5,983 nucleotides of DNA from Lachnospiraceae bacterium (GTDB lineage: Bacteria > Bacillota > Clostridia > Lachnospirales > Anaerotignaceae). A model generated the notes under the pieces. That model saw only the letters and a list, made by a program, of their open reading frames with translations, was not told where the DNA came from and made no database searches. The position numbers were made by a program, and so were the translations under genes. The stretch covers positions 1-5,983 of the forward strand of contig DPJA01000034.1 in the NCBI GenBank assembly GCA_003543235.1. Reading direction: 5' to 3'. Numbering within the stretch: position 1 is the stretch's first letter; every line of letters begins with the position of its first letter. This document shows positions 1-5,187 of this stretch, in pieces.

Positions 1-4
1 AACA

Positions 5-34
5 TTATCCAAAGAAAAATATTATCACAAGAAA
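5..34 (+). repeat. Left terminal inverted repeat of the RIT element
   Basis: This 30-bp sequence begins TTATCCAAAG and ends CACAAGAAA. It matches the reverse complement of 3407-3436 at 29 of 30 positions; the single difference is C28 here, where the right end carries A3413 instead of G. Only four bases of flanking DNA (aaca) lie outside it in the window, so the left junction cannot be fully judged. Confidence 0.92.
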
Positions 35-90
35 CAAGTTAAACTGCTGGCAAGCAAAGGAATACCAAGCGTATTTCTTGTGATAATATT
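18..90. repeat. Subterminal inverted repeat pair at the left end (arms 18-34 and 74-90)
   Basis: The 17-bp sequence at 18-34 (AATATTATCACAAGAAA) is repeated exactly in inverted orientation at 74-90. The outer copy is part of the terminal repeat and the inner copy lies just past the ritC stop codon. I infer that these are recombinase binding sites. On the minus strand the pair could also fold into a long-loop stem (39-nt loop) followed by a T-rich stretch (19-9), so it might help to end the ritC transcript. The repeat is directly visible; both roles are inference. Confidence 0.8.
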
Positions 91-97
91 CTGGCCC

Positions 98-1111
98 TTA
101 CTTGCACATATTCTTTAACCAATCAAATAGCTTAGTATCCTGTGTCCATAATTCTTCTGGAACATTTGCATTGTATAGATTGGAATAGGCGCTTTCTAAT
201 ATTTTTCTTTTGGTTTCTGAATCCGATTTTGCATAAATTTCAGTACTCTTAATGCTTGCATGACCAAGAAAATCTCTGATATACACTAAATTTACACCGT
301 TTTGAAGGAGGTGCATTGCTTTTGAATGCCTGAAACTATGTGGGGTTATTACGGCTGGCAAGCTTGTTTTTTGCAATCGTGCCAAATCGGTATACTTCTT
401 AACAATATATGTTATGCCCTCACTTGTAAATCTTTCATTGGAATGATTCAAAAATAGATACCGATTTGACAAAATATTTAATTTTTCCTTAGTGGTATAT
501 ATTTCCAATAGTTTAAATGTATTTGGACTTAGCGGTACAATTCTTGACTTATTGCCTTTTCCAGTTAAAACTACAGTATAAGGATATTCAAATCGAATAT
601 CTTTGAGCTGAATATTGGTAAGTTCACTAACACGGGCAGCAGTATCATAAAGCATTGTAAGTAATAGTAGGTCTCTATACTGTCTTTTGTAATTGACTTG
701 TGGCATCTCAAGAACTAATTTTAGCTCGTCCTCAGTTAGGTAGTTAATTGTTGACTTTTGATGCCGTTTAAATTTTACACTTAATATGTTTTGTGAGCAT
801 AAAATATATTTTGGCTCAATTGTCTGTAAATAACCGAAAAACGAACGGATTGCCGAAAGCCTTTGATTTCTGGTTGATACACTATTGCCTAAGTCCTCTA
901 AATGTTGCAAGAAATCCATGATTAACAAAGGTGTTATTTGTTGTATTTCTAATTTGCCTACCTTGATTTTCTTGCTTTCGGTGCAAAATTCAAACAGCAA
1001 GCAGAACGTTTTCTCGTATGATATTAAGGTTTTTGTGCTTGCACCAACGACATTAGGAAGATAGTTGCCGAAATATTTAGAAAGGTAATATGCTAAATCA
1101 GTAGGTTTCAT
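98..1111 (-). CDS. ritC: RIT tyrosine recombinase C
   Basis: This 337-aa tyrosine recombinase is the last gene of the trio. An N-terminal SAM-like core-binding domain spans about residues 8-100, and the catalytic domain about 125-300. The catalytic residues are visible: R160 (TAARVSEL), K185 in the TGKGNKSRIVPL hairpin, H258 and R261 (HSFRH), H284 (LGHAS) and nucleophile Y293 (EIYAKS). The ATG at 1111 is chosen because GGGAGG at 1121-1126 lies 9 nt upstream; a TTG one codon earlier (1114) is a possible alternative. It overlaps the end of ritB by 14 bp, so translational coupling is likely. It should act with RitA and RitB in strand exchange at the element ends. The tyrosine recombinase assignment is certain; the RitC name rests on gene order and size. 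Confidence 0.93.
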   Translation of the reverse strand: MKPTDLAYYLSKYFGNYLPNVVGASTKTLISYEKTFCLLFEFCTESKKIKVGKLEIQQITPLLIMDFLQHLEDLGNSVSTRNQRLSAIRSFFGYLQTIEPKYILCSQNILSVKFKRHQKSTINYLTEDELKLVLEMPQVNYKRQYRDLLLLTMLYDTAARVSELTNIQLKDIRFEYPYTVVLTGKGNKSRIVPLSPNTFKLLEIYTTKEKLNILSNRYLFLNHSNERFTSEGITYIVKKYTDLARLQKTSLPAVITPHSFRHSKAMHLLQNGVNLVYIRDFLGHASIKSTEIYAKSDSETKRKILESAYSNLYNANVPEELWTQDTKLFDWLKNMCK

Positions 1112-2072
1112 CAAATTTCACCTCCCGAATTAGTTTGTTTGTCTTTTCGGACAACTCGGGGTACATTTCAGCTGTTAAGTGTAGGTACCTCTCCGTTGCA
1201 TAAATGTTGCTATGTCCCAAATATTCGCTCAAAATCGGTAACGAGACATAAATGTCTTTCCCAGTCTTAATTAACTTTTTAAGAGAGTGAACAGCAAATG
1301 TGTGTCGCAAATCATGAAGTCGTGGTCCTTTAGAACTGTGCGAAATATTGCATAATACGAGCAACCTTCTAAAATTTGAGTATATTGTACCTGTGACATT
1401 TTTATCGCCATACAAGTTTTGAAAAAACCAATCCTCATCGGTAGACATGGAATGGACTGTTTCAAAATAGCTGTTGGCTAACTTGTTTACAGAGCTGGAA
1501 ACAGGCACTAACCTACTCTTATCAAATTTGGATTGTTTTATGTATATGATACCGGCACCTAAGTCAAAATCCTTAATACGGATGTTCAAAACTTCTGATA
1601 TTCGCATACCGGTGCAGCACAATAAATGCATAATTAAAGGAAAAGATAAATGCATTGATGATTTGCCCCATGGATTAAATGCTTTTAATGACATTTGCAA
1701 TAAGGTGTTTACTTGTTGTTGGGTAAAAATATATGGAACAAATTCTGTGTAACTCCTATTGCTTTTGGGGATATCAGGCAAATATGCAGTAACACCATGG
1801 TTATGTAAGTACAATGCAAATAGTTTAATTAAACGTTTCCTCATCATAATTGTGTTATAAGAGTTGTCCATATTTTCATTTATCCAGTTTGACACAACGG
1901 ACTCACTTAAATCACGTTCCGATAAATTTTGGTTACTACAAAAATTATCAAAACGAAACAATACATAAGTCTCCGTTATGTATTTATAGCCCAAAGATTT
2001 TTTGTATTCTATAAAGTCTATAATATCCTTGGCAAAAACACTTTTGAGAGAAGGTGAGTGTAATTTACTCAT
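1098..2072 (-). CDS. ritB: RIT tyrosine recombinase B
   Basis: This 324-aa tyrosine recombinase is the middle gene of the trio. The N-terminal core-binding domain covers about residues 10-95 and the catalytic domain about 115-300. Visible catalytic residues are R157 (CTGMRISEV), K182 (SKFDKSRLVPV), H253 and R256 (HDLRH), H287 (YLGHSN) and nucleophile Y296 (ERYLHL). The reading frame stays open up to an ATG at 2126, but the ATG at 2072 is preferred: GGAGG at 2082-2086 sits 9 nt upstream, and the protein then starts MSKLHSPSL, giving the usual RitB length. It overlaps the ritA stop by 8 bp and the ritC start by 14 bp. No residue needed for catalysis is missing. Confidence 0.93.
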   Translation of the reverse strand: MSKLHSPSLKSVFAKDIIDFIEYKKSLGYKYITETYVLFRFDNFCSNQNLSERDLSESVVSNWINENMDNSYNTIMMRKRLIKLFALYLHNHGVTAYLPDIPKSNRSYTEFVPYIFTQQQVNTLLQMSLKAFNPWGKSSMHLSFPLIMHLLCCTGMRISEVLNIRIKDFDLGAGIIYIKQSKFDKSRLVPVSSSVNKLANSYFETVHSMSTDEDWFFQNLYGDKNVTGTIYSNFRRLLVLCNISHSSKGPRLHDLRHTFAVHSLKKLIKTGKDIYVSLPILSEYLGHSNIYATERYLHLTAEMYPELSEKTNKLIREVKFDETY

Positions 2073-3294
2073 AGTCAGACACCTCCAATGCGCAATCTGA
2101 GAGGTGCTTGGTGTCAACCTTTGCATACACCTTTGCAGATGCCACGCTTGCGTGACCTAAAATATTAGCAATATCATGTAGAGGCACATTGTTTTCCAGC
2201 AAATTGCTTGCTAGGCTAGGCCTTAATGAATGAAAACCCTTAACTTGGTCTTCACGATAAAACACCTTTGCCTCTCGAAAGTATTTGTTAACTGTCCTTG
2301 CTAAACCGCTTGCCTCTGAAAAGGGCTCGTATGGGGCACAGTGACAAACAAAGATGTTGGTTGAACTGGTTTTTGGACGACCATTTTTCAGGTAATCAAT
2401 CAATGCCCAACCAACATCTTTAAATATTTCGAATGAAACACCAATACCAGTTTTTGTTTGCGTAAAGGATATTTTGTTCTCATTCCAGTTGAGATCGCTA
2501 AGCTTTAGATTTTTGATATCGCACGAGCGTATGCCATATTTAACAGCGAGAATAATCATTGCATAATCTCTTTTGCCAAGCGGATTTGAATAATCAATAA
2601 CACTTAAGATTCGACTTAATTCATCTTCAGTAAATGTAGCTGGTATCTTAGATTTAGTATATGTCTTGATTTTTGGCACGGCAGAAGAAAAGTTTTGAGC
2701 AGTGTAACCGTTTTTATATATAAAATCAAGAAAAGTACGCAACTTATACAATTCATTTTTTATAGTTGCACGAGCATACTCTGCGTGGGTTTTTACAAAG
2801 CCCTCGATCTCGATTACAGAGATTTGGGAAGGTGACTTTATGCCTCTATTAACTAAAAAATTTGAAAATCTCTCCATAGTTAATCTGTATTGCCTTGAAC
2901 TTCTGCTTGCTAAATATCGGTTAACGTGTTCCGTCATAAATCGATTTATTACTGTTTCAAATTCCTTTGGGAATTCATGTGGCTTTATCGGATGGCTCTT
3001 GTAAATACTTCCATGCAAGTAATAATCGATTAACATTAAGATTGAACGCCGAACATACGACAGGTGTGATGTTAATTCTGTATCATAGCGATCAATGTGA
3101 TAGTAGTCCTTTAGAAATGTTAAGCCTGTTTCGACTGAAAAATATTGTATCCCTTGCTCCTCACAATATTTTTCAAGCTTAGACCAGACACTTCTATGGT
3201 GACGCATGGTTTCTTTGACATAACCCAACTTGGTTACCAACGTTCTGGTTGCTACTATCAATTCACTGATAGTAAGGTTCGTTTGTTGTTCCAT
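2065..3294 (-). CDS. ritA: RIT tyrosine recombinase A
   Basis: This 409-aa tyrosine recombinase is the first gene of the trio. It has an extra N-terminal region of about 110 residues, then a SAM-like core-binding domain (about 113-200) and a catalytic domain (about 220-400). Catalytic residues are R256 (YGIRSCD), K281 (TQTKTG), H355 and R358 (FHSLRP), H381 (LGHAS) and nucleophile Y390 (KVYAKV). The ATG at 3294 follows GGAGG (3303-3307) at 8 nt. The larger size relative to its two partners is typical of RitA. Its promoter appears to lie within the right end of the element, so the whole operon is carried and driven by the element itself. Overlapping downstream starts imply co-translation with ritB and ritC. 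Confidence 0.94.
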   Translation of the reverse strand: MEQQTNLTISELIVATRTLVTKLGYVKETMRHHRSVWSKLEKYCEEQGIQYFSVETGLTFLKDYYHIDRYDTELTSHLSYVRRSILMLIDYYLHGSIYKSHPIKPHEFPKEFETVINRFMTEHVNRYLASRSSRQYRLTMERFSNFLVNRGIKSPSQISVIEIEGFVKTHAEYARATIKNELYKLRTFLDFIYKNGYTAQNFSSAVPKIKTYTKSKIPATFTEDELSRILSVIDYSNPLGKRDYAMIILAVKYGIRSCDIKNLKLSDLNWNENKISFTQTKTGIGVSFEIFKDVGWALIDYLKNGRPKTSSTNIFVCHCAPYEPFSEASGLARTVNKYFREAKVFYREDQVKGFHSLRPSLASNLLENNVPLHDIANILGHASVASAKVYAKVDTKHLSDCALEVSDYE

Positions 3295-3334
3295 TTAAAA
3301 TTCCTCCAATATTTTTATTTATGGTGCATCACAC

Positions 3335-3363
3335 ATAATATATTAGAGGAATTATTATCACAA
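3335..3363 (-). promoter_or_regulatory. Predicted ritABC promoter inside the right end of the element
   Basis: On the minus strand, a -35 box TTGTGA (3363-3358) is separated by exactly 17 bp from a -10 box TATTAT (3340-3335), about 40 bp upstream of the ritA start. The -35 box lies within the subterminal repeat copy at 3353-3364. A recombinase bound to that repeat would therefore cover the promoter, which suggests self-limiting expression. Boxes and spacing are seen directly; activity and autoregulation are inferred. Confidence 0.6.
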
Positions 3364-3423
3364 GTTTACAGATTGTAACTCGTGATAAATACAGCATATT
3401 ACCATATTTCTTATGATAATATT
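3353..3423. repeat. Subterminal repeat cluster at the right end
   Basis: Three copies of the motif seen at the left end occur here. One is at 3353-3364 (TATTATCACAAG). A degenerate inverted copy is at about 3379-3390 (CTCGTGATAAAT). An inverted copy at 3407-3423 belongs to the terminal repeat. The outer and inner copies lie about 13-29 and 72-85 bp from the right terminus, matching the left-end copies at 13-29 and 69-85 bp. The middle copy has no clear partner on the left. Likely recombinase binding sites by position and symmetry. Confidence 0.72.
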
Positions 3424-3436
3424 TTTCTTTGGATAA
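3407..3436 (-). repeat. Right terminal inverted repeat of the RIT element
   Basis: This is the mirror of 5-34, reading TTTCTTATG at its inner side and CTTTGGATAA at its outer side. The match breaks off at 3437 (A here, where symmetry with position 4 would need T). That break fixes 3436 as the simplest right end of the element. Confidence 0.9.
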
Positions 3437-3463
3437 AATTTATTATCCAAATATTTTGATAAT
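3428..3463. repeat. Core-site-like inverted repeat and adjoining near-palindrome at the right junction
   Basis: TTTGGATAA (3428-3436) and TTATCCAAA (3443-3451) are perfect 9-bp inverted arms around a 6-bp spacer, AATTTA (3437-3442). This is the form of a tyrosine recombinase crossover site, and also what the element's two ends would look like if joined in a circle. The second arm then pairs with TTTTGATAAT (3454-3463) to make a near-palindrome with 10-bp arms, one mismatch and a 2-bp centre. Recognisable host gene sequence resumes only at about 3464. The segment may be a vestigial element end, an excision footprint or a palindromic target. Confidence 0.65.
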
Positions 3464-3541
3464 GAACATTGACATGATTCTCCCATTCTCTAAAGAAATT
3501 CCGCATCTGTCACAAGTCTTTTGACTGAAAAACTTATCCAT
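3443..3541 (-). pseudogene. 5' fragment of a small CxxC (zinc-ribbon-like) protein gene, cut by the RIT element
   Basis: This 32-codon frame starts at ATG 3541, two bases after the cyclotransferase stop, with GGGGAGA as its binding site inside the end of the preceding gene. The first 26 residues (MDKFFSQKTCDRCG, then RIMSMF) resemble, from memory, the start of a small protein common in clostridial mobile elements. In that family the continuation is typically an N-T-D-C-x-C-x-x-C-like second cysteine cluster and about 40 more residues. Here C10 and C13 form the only CxxC. After F26 the reading becomes IIKIFG and stops at 3445-3443, within repeat sequence belonging to the insertion. The missing 3' part should lie just left of position 1. 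Function is unknown; paired CxxC motifs would bind zinc. Confidence 0.72.
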
Positions 3542-3543
3542 AC

Positions 3544-4002
3544 TTATCTCCCCTTCCTTAATTCAGATAAGCATTCTACATATGCTGTCTCTAATGGTTT
3601 TAAATCAATCCCGTTATCAAAGTACCCATCAGCAATCACACTAAAATAGTATTTTGCAGGCTGTGCTGCCATCTTTGTATATTTAGGCGTCATTACATAA
3701 GCCATGGCCTTAATAATTCCTTTTTCAGAAACAACATCAATGTCCTGTTTAACATATAACCTTGGATAACCTTCATAAATATCAAGTGCTTTTTCACATT
3801 TAGGGGTTATCTCCCACAATACGATTGGCACATTGCTACCGCTTTTCTTTTCAATGTTTGCAACACCTCTTGTTGTTCCTCTGAATGTTAGTTTGTAGTC
3901 TTTTAAAGTTCCTGTTCCAATTACCTTTGCATCTGGGCATCTTACCCTCATTTGCTCAATGTTCATGTTGCTACCATAAGCAGCGTAAATTTTTGTTTTC
4001 AT
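3544..4002 (-). CDS. Gamma-glutamylcyclotransferase-like (AIG2/GGCT fold) protein
   Basis: This 152-aa soluble protein has the hallmarks of the GGCT/AIG2-like fold. It carries the substrate-loop signature YGSN at residues 9-12 near the N-terminus and the acidic catalytic motif YEGYP, with E77 as the predicted catalytic glutamate. Family members cyclise and release gamma-glutamyl groups as 5-oxoproline, or cleave gamma-glutamylamine bonds; the true substrate here is unknown. The ATG at 4002 is preceded by purine-rich AAAGGGGAAAAAGGAA. It lies 60 bp downstream of the amidoligase pseudogene and directly before the small CxxC gene, so the three form an operon. The pairing with an amidoligase suggests that it removes or edits an amide linkage made by that enzyme. 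The frame is intact, but without its partner the protein may be functionally orphaned. Confidence 0.85.
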   Translation of the reverse strand: MKTKIYAAYGSNMNIEQMRVRCPDAKVIGTGTLKDYKLTFRGTTRGVANIEKKSGSNVPIVLWEITPKCEKALDIYEGYPRLYVKQDIDVVSEKGIIKAMAYVMTPKYTKMAAQPAKYYFSVIADGYFDNGIDLKPLETAYVECLSELRKGR

Positions 4003-4050
4003 TTCCTTTTTCCCCTTTCATTTATATGAACTAATATTTACCTATCTATT

Positions 4051-4075
4051 GAATGCTGCCCTTCAAGCAGCATTC
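4051..4075 (-). other. Perfect 9-bp hairpin over the amidoligase stop codon
   Basis: GAATGCTGC (4051-4059) and GCAGCATTC (4067-4075) are perfect inverted arms around a 7-nt loop. The amidoligase TGA (4065-4063) falls in the loop. On the minus strand no T-run follows, so it is not a typical intrinsic terminator. It could slow the ribosome, stabilise the downstream mRNA or separate expression of the amidoligase from the cyclotransferase; these roles are inference. Confidence 0.55.
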
Positions 4076-4955
4076 CTCCAGGCCGAGTTTCCGGTAAGAT
4101 TCGTCAAAAAATGGAGCCTACAGGTTTCGAATTCTTCACCTATAAGCCCCAGTCTTAACATCCAGCATCTGAATGTGTATTTTTCATTATCTGTATATGT
4201 TCTTTTTGCACTTGCAGTTTTTTGTGTTATTGCCTGATGGCTTACCGCAATGCAGAATTGTATGTATGCTTTTATCTTACCCGCATGTGTTGTGCTGTTG
4301 AAAAGTCTAAACTCAACCGTGCCTTTATCAAAGATGCTGTGTAAATTTAGTCCGTGATATCTGCTGTTATGGTAGTGTCTGTTCCTTGATTCGCTGCCGT
4401 ATCCTGAATACCAAATATCTGCAAGCTGTTCTAAAGTTTTAGGTTTCTTTTTGTTTATTGTTTTAATCAGTTCTTAATTAACCTTTTTGCAATATCTTAA
4501 CCTTTGCAGGTCAACCTGTAGGCTTTTGTATAGTAAATCCTCTTTGCTTGCTATTAAGTTTACTAGGTCCTTAAGGCTCCTTGGTGTGTGATTTGCTCCG
4601 TCAATGTGTATGTGTATTCCACAACTTGGGTTTGTTATTGCTCCGCCCTTTCTTACCTTCTAATCAATTCTTGCAAGCTTTCTATATCTTTGTAGTTTAG
4701 TTTTGGGCTTACCATCTCGACCTTGTAAAGGTCAGTGGCAGGCTGAATTTCTTCGCCTACCTTCTTTTTGGGATGGATACTTGCATCTGAAACCAACTTC
4801 CAAGTTCTTTCTTCTGTGTCTTTTACTTGGTATTCATCGTAATGTCCACCTGTGTGGTTTTGTGTTGTGTGAAAATAACCTGCAATTATTCCTGCAGCCT
4901 TTGCTCTTGTTATTCCAGTAAGTTCAATTTCCATCCCAAAGTATTGATTTTTCAT
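4063..4955 (-). pseudogene. Amidoligase family enzyme, disrupted by a frameshift and an in-frame stop
   Basis: The reading frame from ATG 4955 gives 100 residues with the GMEIEL motif (E9, E11) of amidoligases, the COOH-NH2 ligases of glutamine-synthetase-like fold (Amidoligase_2 type). It then meets a stop at 4655-4653. Restoring one base in an A run at about 4656-4660 reopens the frame: CGIHIHIDGA (codons from about 4623 downward), then RYCKKVN, a TAA at 4476-4474 where a Glu codon is expected, then KPKTLEQLADIWYSGYG, RYHGLNLH, VEFRLFNSTTHAG and a C-terminus FLTNLTGNSAWRNAA ending at TGA 4065-4063. The repaired protein would be 297 residues, about the family's usual length. The ATP/metal-binding Glu, HxH and EFR motifs are all present, so the decay looks recent. 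The family joins an amine to a carboxylate using ATP. A GGGG-containing binding site lies about 9 nt before the ATG. Confidence 0.88.
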
Positions 4956-4964
4956 AGTGTTTAT

Positions 4965-5037
4965 CCCCTTTCAAAGTGTCTTTCTGTGCCTTTGGTAGTA
5001 CACATGTTACCTCTGAAAGGGTGTCATAGCAAGCTAT
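4965..5037 (-). promoter_or_regulatory. Amidoligase mRNA leader with anti-RBS inverted repeat
   Basis: CCCTTTCA (4966-4973) and TGAAAGGG (5014-5021) are perfect 8-bp inverted arms. On the minus-strand transcript the upstream arm would pair with the TGAAAGGG that forms the amidoligase ribosome binding site, hiding it. A small palindrome, ATAGC-AA-GCTAT (5026-5037), lies just upstream and could be an operator. The 40-nt loop is long, so pairing would depend on local structure. I see no convincing leader peptide or known riboswitch here. Confidence 0.4.
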
Positions 5038-5070
5038 ATCTGAAGAATAAACACACAATTATTACGACAT

Positions 5071-5099
5071 ATTATCCAATCTTTACCTCTACTCTTAAA
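5071..5099 (-). promoter_or_regulatory. Possible weak promoter for the amidoligase operon
   Basis: On the minus strand TTTAAG (5099-5094) and GATAAT (5076-5071) are 17 bp apart, about 115 bp upstream of the amidoligase start. The -10 box is good (5 of 6) but the -35 box is poor (3 of 6). It lies downstream of the terminator of the previous gene, which is where an operon promoter is needed. Low confidence. Confidence 0.3.
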
Positions 5100-5110
5100 G
5101 AATTTTTTGT

Positions 5111-5143
5111 AATAAGAAAAACACTCCATGCTCTGAAGTGTTT
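5111..5143 (-). terminator. Probable intrinsic terminator of the 5188-5880 gene
   Basis: AAACACT (5119-5125) and AGTGTTT (5137-5143) form a 7-bp stem with an 11-nt loop, 45 bp past the stop codon of the gene at 5188-5880. On the minus strand the stem runs straight into a T-rich tract (positions 5121-5111: TTTTTCTTATT). The stem is short and AT-rich, so efficiency may be modest. Confidence 0.5.
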
Positions 5144-5187
5144 ATTCCTCTATAGTCCAAGTCAATCGACTTATATAAACTATATTA

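Larger units (their letters stand above)
5..3436 (-). mobile_element. RIT (recombinases in trio) element, apparently complete
   Basis: Three overlapping tyrosine recombinase genes on one strand fill nearly all the space between matched terminal inverted repeats. This is the defining layout of RIT elements: ritA about 400 aa, then ritB and ritC of about 320-340 aa, usually without passenger genes. The ends at 5-34 and 3407-3436 are inverted repeats with 29 of 30 positions matching, and weaker similarity continues inward to about 49 and 3392. All three recombinases have full catalytic sets and clean reading frames, so the element may still be active. It interrupts a small CxxC gene whose 5' part lies at 3464-3541. 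The right boundary is uncertain: an extra segment at 3437-3462 also looks element-like, so the end could be 3462. Tn554 is a less good fit, because its TnpB is about twice as long and its TnpC is not a tyrosine recombinase. Confidence 0.9.

Noticed and set aside
1..90. CRISPR-like repeats at the left end of the window
   Set aside because: There are only two copies, in inverted orientation, with matching copies at the other element end; this fits transposon ends and not an array.
1474..1752. Plus-strand open frame of 92 codons inside ritB
   Set aside because: It lies wholly antisense to a recombinase gene with intact catalytic motifs, has no recognisable motif and is an antisense shadow.
2073..2126. 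Longer N-terminus for ritB from the ATG at 2126
   Set aside because: No binding site precedes it, whereas GGAGG lies 9 nt before the ATG at 2072; the extra residues overlap ritA and resemble nothing in the family.
98..3294. Tn554-type transposon (tnpA, tnpB, tnpC)
   Set aside because: The sizes and domain content do not fit: all three proteins here are tyrosine recombinases of 324-409 residues, and the element has clear terminal inverted repeats, as in RIT elements.
5071..5079. Third copy of ATTATCCAA, also at 4-12 and 3442-3450, as a possible second element end or attachment site
   Set aside because: The match is only 9 bp in AT-rich DNA, without the inner repeat motif or a partner arm at a 6-bp spacer. 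Chance is the simpler explanation.
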